The notes under the pieces are model-generated. The model did no database searches. It was not told the origin of the DNA and worked only from the letters and a program-made list of their open reading frames with translations. Below are positions 1-9,400 of a stretch of DNA of 64,000 nt, piece after piece. Made by a program: the position numbers and the translations under genes. The first letter of the stretch is position 1; each line of letters begins with the position of its first letter. This DNA is from Bradyrhizobium nitroreducens (lineage in GTDB: Bacteria; Pseudomonadota; Alphaproteobacteria; Rhizobiales; Xanthobacteraceae): assembly GCF_002776695.1 (NCBI RefSeq), contig NZ_LFJC01000003.1, positions 4,038,135-4,102,134 on the forward strand, given 5' to 3'.

Positions 1-167
1 AGAGCCCCGTCGTCCTCGTCACCAACGAGGTTGGCCTGGGTATCGTCCCCGACAACGCGCTCGCGCGCCGCTATCGCGACGCGGCCGGACTGATGAACCA
101 GATGATCGCGGCCGCCGCCGACGAGGTCGAGTTCGTGGTCGCCGGCCTTCCCATGAAATTGAAATGA
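1..167 (+). CDS. cobU: CobU/CobP adenosylcobinamide kinase/guanylyltransferase, C-terminal end only
   Basis: Only the last 54 codons (reading from base 3) are in the window; the start lies outside. The visible residues include VTNEVGLGIVPDNALARR, the strongly conserved C-terminal block of the bifunctional adenosylcobinamide kinase/adenosylcobinamide-phosphate guanylyltransferase, and the protein ends GLPMKLK. The family phosphorylates adenosylcobinamide and then transfers GMP to it in the nucleotide-loop branch of cobalamin synthesis, in the cytoplasm. The stop overlaps the ATG of cobS (ATGA at 164-167), so the two genes are translationally coupled, and the product of this enzyme is the substrate of CobS. 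Alphaproteobacterial genomes often call this gene cobP. The kinase P-loop cannot be checked because it is outside the window. Confidence 0.9.
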   Translation, partial: SPVVLVTNEVGLGIVPDNALARRYRDAAGLMNQMIAAAADEVEFVVAGLPMKLK

Positions 168-946
168 TGCCGCGCGCCGAGATTCTCAAGGACATCGTTG
201 CCGATCTCAGGATGGCGGCATCGTTTGTCACGATCCTCCCGGTGGCATCGTCGAAGCCCGCACCTGACGGCGCCGTCGCACGCGCGACCTGGGCGCTTCC
301 CATCGCGGGACTGCTGGTCGGCTTGGCCGGCGCGTTCATCTACAAGGTCGCCATCCGCGTCGGCCTGTCGCCGAGCCTTGCCGCCCTGCTCGCGCTCGCG
401 ACCACCGCGCTGATCACCGGCGCGCTGCATGAGGACGGTCTTGCCGACACTGCGGATGGGCTCGGCGGTGGTCGGACGCGCGAGCGCAAGCTCGAGATCA
501 TGCGCGACAGCCGGATCGGCACCTATGGGACTTGCGCGCTGATCCTGTCGTTCGGCCTGCGCTGGAGCGCACTCGCCGTCATCGCCAACCCCCTCGCCGT
601 CGCCCTGGCGCTCTGCGCCGCGCACGCTGCCGCCCGCGCCGGCGTGCCGGCCTTCATGTCGCTGGTGCCGCCAGCGCGGCCGGATGGGCTGTCGGCGAGC
701 GCCGGAGCGCCGCCCGGCCGCAGCGTCGCTGTCGCCTTTGCACTTGGTACGCTCGCTCTTGTCCTGATGCTCGGACCAGCCAAGGCGCTTGCCGGCCTGT
801 TCCTGCTGTCGCTCGCCGGACTGTTGCTGGCGCGGCTTGCCATTCGCCAGATCGGCGGGCAGACCGGCGACATCCTCGGCGCATTCGAGCAGATCGGCGA
901 GATCCTGATCCTGCTGGTCGCCGCATCCTTCCCAACGGGAGGCTGA
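164..946 (+). CDS. cobS: Adenosylcobinamide-GDP ribazoletransferase (cobalamin synthase)
   Basis: This 260-residue integral membrane protein joins alpha-ribazole(-phosphate) to adenosylcobinamide-GDP, the last assembly step of adenosylcobalamin. The family motif is clear at about residues 85-120: ALHEDGLADTADGLGGG, then RERKLEIMRDSRIGTYG, which supplies the acidic Mg-binding residues. It is followed by several hydrophobic helices rich in Ala and Leu, and length is normal for the family. The start overlaps the cobU stop by 4 bases. bluB begins 3 bases after the stop and makes the lower ligand, so the three genes read as one nucleotide-loop operon. Some alphaproteobacterial nomenclature uses cobV. 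Confidence 0.95.
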   Translation: MMPRAEILKDIVADLRMAASFVTILPVASSKPAPDGAVARATWALPIAGLLVGLAGAFIYKVAIRVGLSPSLAALLALATTALITGALHEDGLADTADGLGGGRTRERKLEIMRDSRIGTYGTCALILSFGLRWSALAVIANPLAVALALCAAHAAARAGVPAFMSLVPPARPDGLSASAGAPPGRSVAVAFALGTLALVLMLGPAKALAGLFLLSLAGLLLARLAIRQIGGQTGDILGAFEQIGEILILLVAASFPTGG

Positions 947-949
947 TCC

Positions 950-1582
950 ATGGTCGCGTTCGACGACACCTTCCGCCGGCAATTGCACGAGCTGTTCGTG
1001 TGGCGCCGCGACGTGCGCCGCTTCCGCAGCGATCCGCTGCCGGAGGGCGCCATCGATGGGTTGATCGAGACCGGCTGCCTCTCGCCTTCGGTCGGCCTGA
1101 GCCAGCCCTGGCGCTTCGTCATCGTGGACGATGCCGCGCGCCGCCGCGCCGTGATCGACGATTTCAGGGCGTGCAATGCCGATGCCTTGAGCTGCTATTC
1201 CGGCGAACGCGCCGCGCGCTACGCCACGCTGAAGCTGTCGGGCCTCGAACAGGCACCCGGCCACCTCGCCGTGTTCGCGGACAAGGCCAGCGACGTTGGG
1301 CACGGCCTCGGTCGCGCCACCATGCCGGAGACGACGGAATATTCGGTGGTCGCCGCGATCACCGCGATGTGGCTCGCCGCGCGGGCGGACGGCATCGGTC
1401 TCGGCTGGGTGTCGATCCTGAGCCCGGATCGCATCCACGCCATTCTCGACGTGCCCCAGAGCTGGAAGTTCATCGCCTATCTCTGCATCGGCCACCCGGA
1501 AGCCGAGTGCGACCAGCCGGAGCTGGAGCAGGCGAAATGGGAGCACCGGCGCGGCGCGGACGAGTTCACGCTGCGGCGTTAG
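950..1582 (+). CDS. bluB: 5,6-dimethylbenzimidazole synthase BluB
   Basis: This 210-residue flavin-destructase of the nitroreductase fold converts reduced FMN and O2 into 5,6-dimethylbenzimidazole, the lower ligand of cobalamin. BluB hallmarks are visible: WRRDVRRFRSDPLP near residues 18-31, SPSVGLSQPWRF near 45-56 and ARADGIGLGWVSIL near 145-158. These separate it from ordinary nitroreductases. The start is supported by GGGAGG eight bases upstream, inside the end of cobS. It is the last gene of the cobU-cobS-bluB run and is followed by a palindromic repeat that probably ends transcription. Because the reaction needs oxygen, its presence implies an aerobic route to the lower ligand. Confidence 0.95.
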   Translation: MVAFDDTFRRQLHELFVWRRDVRRFRSDPLPEGAIDGLIETGCLSPSVGLSQPWRFVIVDDAARRRAVIDDFRACNADALSCYSGERAARYATLKLSGLEQAPGHLAVFADKASDVGHGLGRATMPETTEYSVVAAITAMWLAARADGIGLGWVSILSPDRIHAILDVPQSWKFIAYLCIGHPEAECDQPELEQAKWEHRRGADEFTLRR

Positions 1583-1597
1583 AAAACCGCACTATCC

Positions 1598-1688
1598 TCC
1601 GTCATTGCGAGGAGCCCTTGCGACGAAGCAATCCAGAATTCCTCCGCGGAGGCAGTCTGGATTTCTTCGCTACGCTCGCAATGACGGC
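1598..1688. repeat. Palindromic intergenic repeat between convergent bluB and tpsB
   Basis: The outer arms CGTCATTGCGAG (1600-1611) and CTCGCAATGACG (1675-1686) are exact inverted copies. Inner arms GAAGCAATCCAGA and TCTGGATTTCTTC pair with few mismatches, giving a hairpin of about 87 nt. The design matches the dispersed CGTCATTGCGAG..CGAAGCAATCC elements common in Bradyrhizobium and Rhodopseudomonas intergenic DNA. It sits between two converging genes and could act as a bidirectional terminator. Confidence 0.8.
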
Positions 1689-1711
1689 GGAGAGAGCGGC
1701 GCGACCTTCCG

Positions 1712-3412
1712 CTACGACTTGCTCCTGCCCGCCACCGCTGGTGCCGCGCTTTCCTGCTTCTGGAACATCAACAGCGGCCGGAAAATGACGCGGCCGTAGG
1801 CCTCGTAATGGTTCTGGGTCGACACCGCCATCTTCACCGGCGTCGCGTAGTTCGCCTCGAAGGTCATGAACTGCGCATAGGTCCAGGAGAAGCCGACGCC
1901 GACGGAGGCCATTTCGGTGACGCCGGGGAAGGTCGAGTACACCGCACCGTAGTCGGTGAAGATGTAGGTGTCGAAACCCCTCAGCCATTGCGACCAGTTG
2001 TAGTGCAGCTCGGCGTTGAAATAATAGCCGCTGTCGCCGGAGGCCGCGTTGGAGGGATAGCCGCGCACGGTGGTTGGACCGCCGATCGAGAAGATCTGGT
2101 CGCCCGGCAGCAGTTTCTCCTGCGTGTACTGCCAGCTCGCCAGCACATTGGCGCTGAAATTCGCGGGCCCCGCGGCGCTGGTCGCAAGCATGGAGCCGGT
2201 ATAGGTGGTGAACGCGCGGTTGCCACCGAGCACGTGATCGTGCCAAGCAACGTAGTTCACTGCCGGCGAGACCGTGATCGAATAGGTGTTGCCGGATTTG
2301 GTCACCGAGACGCCCGCCGTGGATTTGTCGTAGTGATCGTCGGTGACTGCGACGGTGGCAAAACGGCTGACCGTCTTGCCCTCGGTCAAGGCGGCGTTGA
2401 GCAGCACCAGCCAGTCCTGCGTCACCCAGACCGGCTGGCTGAAATTGACCGCGGCCTGGCTCGAGCGGCCGGTGACGTCGAGCGCGACGAACGGTCCCTG
2501 GACGATCTTGATCTTGCCTTCGGTGTAGCTGACGCCGGCGCGGCCGCCCCAGGGATTGACCGGAATGTTGTAGGCGACATTGCCGTTGAGATTGCCGTCG
2601 GAGCGAACGCCGTAGAAGGTCAGGCGGTCGTCGACGCCGAACAGGCCGTGGCGCTTGTAGAAGGCCCCGCCCTCCCAGCGCCCGGTGTTCTCCGAGCCCT
2701 GGTTGTCGGTGAAGAGCTGCAAGGTGTCGACCGGCGGCTCGATCACGGCGAACTGGAGATCGGTGAGGCCGAAGCTGGTGCCGGGCTGCAGCAGCGCCTT
2801 GATCTGCACGTCGTTGGTCCGGTTGAACCAGATCACGTCCCGGTTGAGCTTGGGAACGTCGAGGACCTCGCCTTCGGGCTCCTTCACGCGATCCAGGATG
2901 TAGTCGGTGCGGGTCTGCTTGTTGCCCTCGACGGTCGTCTTCTGGAGCCGGCCCTCGGTGAGCTTGATGCGGACGACGCCGCCCTTGGCGTCCTGGTCGG
3001 GCAGCGTCGCGATGCCCGTGACGATGCCGCGCGCGGCATAGACGGCATTGATGTCGGCGACGAGCTGCAGGAGCGCTGCGATGTCGACGTCCTTACCGAC
3101 ATATTTCTTCGCGATCTCGTCCAGCTCCGCCGGCGTGATGAATTTGGACTCATCGAACGTCACCTTGCGCAGGCGGAATTTCGGCCCGCCAGGCTTCAGC
3201 AGCTGGGACTTTTCCCGCTCGCCGCCGACCACCGCTGGCCCCGTTATCTTGGGCGGCGCGCTCTGCTGTTCAAGCTGGCGGCGCTGCCGGTCGACGTCGT
3301 TCTGGATCACGCCGGGATTGATCGACTGCGCACGCGCGGAGGCGACGCAGGACGCTGCCAGCCCAACCGCCAATGCTGCCCCCAGAATCCGCATCCCGAA
3401 TCCGATTACCAT
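1712..3412 (-). CDS. TpsB outer-membrane transporter of a two-partner secretion system (ShlB/FhaC/HecB family)
   Basis: This 566-residue protein should secrete the adjacent giant TpsA across the outer membrane. A signal peptide ends near ASARAQ (residue 29). Residues about 70-235 look like two POTRA domains, with FRLRKVTF starting the first and VYAARGIVTGIATLP and VRIKLTEGRL inside it. The remainder is beta-barrel-like with alternating aromatic strands and contains the diagnostic family motif around residues 442-453 (SIGGPTTVRGYP), the VRGY tip of the pore-plugging loop. The start overlaps the tpsA stop (ATGGTAA), so translation is coupled. A second in-frame ATG at 3394 (MRILGAAL) gives a more canonical signal peptide and may be the real start. 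Confidence 0.93.
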   Translation of the reverse strand: MVIGFGMRILGAALAVGLAASCVASARAQSINPGVIQNDVDRQRRQLEQQSAPPKITGPAVVGGEREKSQLLKPGGPKFRLRKVTFDESKFITPAELDEIAKKYVGKDVDIAALLQLVADINAVYAARGIVTGIATLPDQDAKGGVVRIKLTEGRLQKTTVEGNKQTRTDYILDRVKEPEGEVLDVPKLNRDVIWFNRTNDVQIKALLQPGTSFGLTDLQFAVIEPPVDTLQLFTDNQGSENTGRWEGGAFYKRHGLFGVDDRLTFYGVRSDGNLNGNVAYNIPVNPWGGRAGVSYTEGKIKIVQGPFVALDVTGRSSQAAVNFSQPVWVTQDWLVLLNAALTEGKTVSRFATVAVTDDHYDKSTAGVSVTKSGNTYSITVSPAVNYVAWHDHVLGGNRAFTTYTGSMLATSAAGPANFSANVLASWQYTQEKLLPGDQIFSIGGPTTVRGYPSNAASGDSGYYFNAELHYNWSQWLRGFDTYIFTDYGAVYSTFPGVTEMASVGVGFSWTYAQFMTFEANYATPVKMAVSTQNHYEAYGRVIFRPLLMFQKQESAAPAVAGRSKS

Positions 3413-6400
3413 GCCTCGGCAAGACGGCCAATCGCCGGGCTCGCCGTCTCGATCGCCGCGTCCTTCCAGCCCGCGCGACCCGCACGCTGCCCCTTCTGGC
3501 GCAGCTTGCGCATGTCGCTCAGTCCCTCGATGTTGACGGCGGGGCCGGAGCCGACGGCCTCGACCGGCCGCGGCATCAGCAGCGCATCGAGCCGCGCCTG
3601 GCCGGAGAGGCCGAGCTGGTAGAACGTTCCGCCGTCCTTCTTCGCGAGCCAGGCCTCGATGCTCTCCTTGCCCTCGCCGTCGACCGCAATGTTCCGCATC
3701 ATGCTGGCGCCGGTGAAGTCGTTGCAGCAGGTGTGGCTCGGTCCGTAATTGGTGACGGTCGCGGAGACGCCGCCGGTATAGAACACCACATAGGCGTTGC
3801 TGACATTGGCGTTGCCGGCCTGGCTCATCGTGAACACACCGCCCGGCTGGTAGAGCTGGAGCGTCGGCCAGTTCGACGGCGCCGGCGTGCGGTTGTTGAG
3901 CAACACCTGCTGGGTCGCCGTGGTGAGCATCAGCTGGCCCGGCACGTAGCCGTTGAGGATCGAGACGGTGTGCGCGTCGGTCCAGAAATTCGCATCCACC
4001 GCCCTGAACTGATTGACGATGATGCTGTCAGGGTCGATCGAGACGTTGGCATATTTGGCAACGCCGCCGTTGTAGCCGGTGATGTTCATGACCAGCGGGA
4101 TCGCCGGATTTGACCGGACCTGCTCGCCCCTGACGTTGATCGTGTCGGCCGCGAGATCGAGCTCGCTCACGACGCTGACCCAGTTGATCGTCAGATCACC
4201 CGACGACCGCATCTTGACGACGTTGCCGCTGATCCGGTCGAACGCGACCGATCCGGCGACCTGGAAATGCGTATCGCCGTGGGCGGAGATCGACCCGCCA
4301 CGCAGCGAGCCGGTGTCGGACGTGGCGTTGAGGTCGCCCGCATCGCCCGGGATTCCCGTCGTGGTGAGCTGGCTGAAGACGATGTCGTTCACGGCGTGCA
4401 GGGTCTGCGTGCCGCCGCTGATGGCGGTGCCGACGGTAATCCCTCCCGTCGTCGCGGTGACGTCGAGCGTGCCGCCGGCGTTGAGATTATCCCAACGAAC
4501 GACCGTGCCGCTGAGGACCGCATTGCCGGTCGAGGCCGTGAGGCTATGACCGGTGTTGGCGCCCGCCGCGATCAACCTGGCCGAACCGTTGGCCGAGACC
4601 GAGCCCAGCGTCGGCGCGCCGCCCGATGTCACTGTCTGCGCGAGGATGAAACCGTTGTCCGCGTTGACGTTGACGCTGCCGGCATCACCATTGATGCCGG
4701 TCGCGGTCAGCGCGTTGAAGGTGACGTTGTCGCGGGCGTGGAGGGTCTGCGTGCCCCCGCTCTGCGCGGTCTGGAAGGTGATGCTGCCCTGCCCCGCGGT
4801 CGCGCCCAACGTCGTCCCGACATTGAGGACGTTCCAGTTGATCGGGCCGCCATTGGCCGTCAGCAGGCCGGAGCCGGTCGTGGCGGCAAGCGTGTTGCCC
4901 GTGATGGTCGTGGCGGCAAGCAGGGTCGCCGAACCATGAGCCGAGACCGAGCCTTGGCCCGTCGCGCCGCCGGACGCCACCGTCTGGGCCAGGATGAAGC
5001 CGGTGTCGGCGGTGACGTTGATGTTGCCGGCATCGCCGTTGATGCCGGTCGTGGTCAGCGCGTTGAACGTGACGTTGTCGCGGGCGCGGAGGGTCTGCGT
5101 GCCCCCGCTCTGCGCGGTCTGGAAAGTGATGCTGCCCTGCCCCGCCGTCGCGCCCAGCGTCGTCCCGGCATTGAGGACATTCCAGTTGATCGGGCCACCG
5201 TTGGCCGTCAGCAATCCGGAGCCGGTCGTGGCGGCGAAATTGTTGCCCGTGATGGTCGTGGCGGCAAGCAGGCTCGCCGAGCCATGGGCCGAGACCGAGC
5301 CGAGCGTGGTCACGCCGCCCGAAACCACGGTCTGGGCCAGGATGAAGCCGGTGTCGGCGGTGACGTCGATGTTGCCGGCATCGCCGCTGTTGCCGACGGC
5401 TGCGAGCGATTTGAACGTCACGTTCCCGCTGGCATGAACCATCTGCGAGCCGCTGCTGTCGGCGGTGCCGATGACGATGCTGCCGTTGTTGGTGACGGCG
5501 CTGAACGATCCGCTCGCGCCGGTCGCGGTGCCCGCCAGCACCTGGGCCAGCGTCAGCTCGCCAGTGCCGATGATATCGACATTGCCCTTCGCTGCGGACA
5601 GCAGGCTCACCTCGGTGTCGGTCAGAACCTTCACGTAGATGTCGCCGGCGCTGGCACTCGCCGACAGTCGCGTGGCGTTGAGGATGAACCGGCTGGTCGC
5701 GTTGCCGATGCCGTTCGATGCGCTCAGCGACAGTTCGGCGCCCGCGCCGGAGGCGACGAACTTGGTCTGGCCGTCGCCATTGTCGATGATCGCACCGAGC
5801 GAGGCGACGCCGCCCGCGGTGACGACGATCGACGGCGTGTTCGAAGCGGCCGCATAGGACAGCGACGAATTCAGCTGGCCGATGGTCGCGTCGCCGGTCG
5901 TCGTCACCGAGATCAATCCGGGCGCGTTGATGGCCGAATAGGCCCCCATCGACAGCGTCGCGGCGACCAGCGTCACGCCGCCCGTACTGCTCGTCGCAAC
6001 CACCGGCGCCGCGCTGGTGCCGGCCGCGAAGCTCATGCCGCGGTTGGCGAGCAGTTGCATCAGGCCGTCGCTGGTGATGCCAGTATTGATGGTGAGCGCG
6101 CCGCGCGCCACGTTCAGCGTCAGGGCGCCGCCGGCGGTCAGCGTCCCATAGGGGCCGCTGGTGCCGACCGCGAGATCACCGGTCACCGCGAGAATGCTGA
6201 GATCGCCGACCGACGAGCCGGTCACTGCGCCCGAGATGTTCACCTGCAGCGGCTGGAAGGCCCCGCCGTTGAAGCCGATGCTGCCGCCGGCGCGCAGGTC
6301 GAGATCGGTGCCCAGAACGTGGATCGCGCTCCGGTCCGTGAAGTCGGCTTCGGCGTAGATGCTGCCGGTCGCCGCGAGCTGGATCGCATTGGCGGCGGAG

Positions 6401-9400
6401 ATGTTGCCGAGGATCAGATCGCCGGTGGTCTGCTTCACGTAGATGCCTTGCGCCGACGACACGTGATCGAGCTGGTCGTTGGCGGGGTCGGCGAACGCGA
6501 TCTGGATCGCGTTCGGGTTGGTCGCGGGATTGCTCCCGGCGGTTCCCGAGGGAGCGCCGACATTGCCACGCTCGGCGATCAGGGTCAGGTTGGCGATATC
6601 GCCTGAGATCACGGCCCCACCCACATTGGCGGAGATGCTGCTGACGGCGTCGAGCTTGACGTCGCCGCGGCCAGTCACCTGGATGCCGTTGGCTTGCGCA
6701 GCCGTGATCGGGCCGTAATTCGCGGTGACGCCGCCGAGCGAGAGGCTGTTCTTGCTGCCCAGATAAATATTGGTCAGCGCCTTCGCCGAGATCGCGATCG
6801 GGTTGTCGACGACAACGAGGTTCTGCTGCGACAGGCTGACGGTATAGGTCGTGACATGAGTGGTCGGGTCCGTCACCGCGCCGACGGTGAGCTGGCCGGG
6901 ACCGGCCGAGGACAGCAATGTCCTCTGCTCCGGCGTCAGCGACGAGGCATCGACGCTGGTGAAGGTGAAGGTCTGGGGCGCCGCCGAATTGCCGACCGAG
7001 CCGCGCGGCGCGTAGAGCATGATCTGGTTGGCGCTGACATTGGCGATGACGTTCTCGTCGATCGGCGGCGGCGCGGCGCCAATCGACGACGACGACACGG
7101 TATAGGCCAGCTGGCTCTGCGTCCATTGCGCGCCCGCTGTGATGACGCCGTAGACCCGCTCGGTCGATGCGAGCGTGTAGCTATAGTTCGCATTGTAGGT
7201 GTTCAGCGCCGTCAGCAGCGCCGTGTTGGTGGGCATGCGCTGATTGGCCGTCGAGACGCCTTCGAACAGCTTCGTGAACAGCGTCGTCGACAGCGAGCTG
7301 CCGAACACCGTCCCCAGCGGATCCGAAGGAGCACTGCCAAGCAAGGTCGTCAGCGAGCTCTTGAGCTCGTCGGTGGTGATCTTGCCGAGCAGGAACTGAT
7401 CTCGCAGGAACCGCGTAGTGGCCTCGACCTTCATGTCCGTCGTCGAGACGTTCGCGGGATCGATGCCGAGCTTGGCAGCCACCTGCGCCCGCAGCACCGT
7501 CAGGCCGACCGAAGTCGGCGCATAGGTGCTGCCGTTCGGGAAGGCGATGTTCCTGAGCTGGAAGTAGTCGTTGTAGGCCGACGTCACCATCGCCTGGTAG
7601 CTGTTGACGGCGTTGGTGGCGGCGTTGCCGCTGAGCAGGTCGAGGCTGGTCCAGACGTCCTGCAGATGCTGGCTCTGCGCCTGGGTGAGGCCGACCGCCG
7701 CTCGGCCGTTCAGGATGCTGGCCTGGTTGCCGTCGGAGCCGGCAGCCTCCAGGAACACCGGACCGCCGGTCGACTGGATCGTGCCGAGGCGCAGGTCGCC
7801 CTTGGACTGGATGATGTAGGTGCCGGTGGCCGAGGCACTGTCGAGCACGCCGCCATCGACGGCGCCGCTGGCCTGAACCGTCCCCGTCGCCTGGATCACC
7901 AGCGGATTGATATTGGTCAGGGTGGAGGCGTTGTTGACGACGGCGCTCGTCGCGCCGATCGCACCGGACGTGGAGTTGATCTCGATATTCTTGCCGATCA
8001 CGACCGGGTTGGCGACGTTGTAGGCGGAAGCCGAGTTGATGTCGCCGGTCGCCGACAGGAAGACGTTGCCCTGCGGCGTGGCGCCCGCGGAATTCACCTT
8101 GACCTGGTTGATCGACAGCGCGCCGATGCCCGAGATCGCGATGTCGCGGTCGATCGAGCTGGCAGTCAGGCTGCCGCCATAGAGCTGCACCTGGACGGGC
8201 GCCTTGGTGGTGCCGAGCGTGCCGATGCCGCCGTCACCCCGAAGCGTCACGCTCGTCCCCGAGATCACCGGGTTGTTGGCATTGGCGCCGACCGTGATCG
8301 TCGAGTTGGCGCCGGTGGCGGCGAGCGTCGTCGCGCCCTGTTGGTTGTTGATCGACCCGTTGATGACGATGCCGGAGGTCGAATTGACCACGACGTCGCT
8401 GCTACTGCCGCCGGTGAACTTGATGTTGATCGGGTTCGACGCCTTGACGGTGTTGGTCAGAGTGAGCGTCAGATGATCATAGATCGCCTGGTACCAATTG
8501 TACTGGGCGTCCGCGCCGCAGCACTTTTCGGGGTGGGTGTTGAGCGGATTGATGTTGCCGTGCGAGTCTACGCCGTCGGCCCAGTGATAGCTGCCGGTGG
8601 CGGTGGTGACCTTCTGGTAGTTGCTGGCCTGCGTACCCGAAACCAGGCTGATCGAGCGGGTCCAGTTCTCCCCGGTGGTCTGATTGGGCGTGAAGTGCCA
8701 GCCGTAGTCGAACTGCGTGCTGTTCGTCGGTCGATCCACCGTGGCGGTGTCGACCCACTGGTAGAGCATGTTCGCCTGCGTCGCGTACTGGATACCGGCC
8801 GTGCCAGTCCGGGCTGTCAGCATCGACGGGTCGATCGCGGCCGCAGTGACGCTGTTGGTCTCGTATTTCGTTACCTGCTGGTTACTCGCGGCCTTGGGAT
8901 CGTAGACATACCACGTCGTCTTGCCCTGGAGCTGGTCGACGATCTCGACCACGCTCTGGGCGGTGGCGGTGGTATTGATGGCGTTGGTGACGAGCGCAAG
9001 CCCGCTGGTGTTGTTGACCGTGACCGTGCCGGCGCCACCTTTGATCTCGATGTTTCCTTGCGTCTGGGTGTTGTCGGTCGATGTCGAGATGATCTTGCCG
9101 TTCAGATAGACGTAGCCGCCGGCACCCTGCGCAACACCGTTCAGGATGAGCTGGTCGGTCAGAGCGTTGTACCTGACCCCGATCTTGGCGTCGCCGCTGG
9201 CCGACGCCGTCACGGAGCCCGAGATGTCGTAATAGACGCCGTTGCGCGCATTGGCCTGGGCCGCGGCAAAGTCCGCGCCGCCGTTGCGGTTCTTGAGGCC
9301 GTTGCTGCCATAGATGGCATCGTACGCCGCGGCGCCGATGTTGACCGAGTAATTGCTGCTGGAGCCGGCCTGGATGGTGCCGTTGATGTTGATCACCGAC

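Noticed and set aside
71..1546. A 491-codon minus-strand frame over cobS and bluB
   Set aside because: Sense genes carry diagnostic CobS and BluB motifs and overlapping starts; the opposite frame is composition-driven.
4380..5480. CRISPR-like or mobile-element repeat
   Set aside because: Units are ~348 bases, in frame within a coding region and differ only by conservative substitutions; there are no spacers, no terminal inverted repeats and no transposase.
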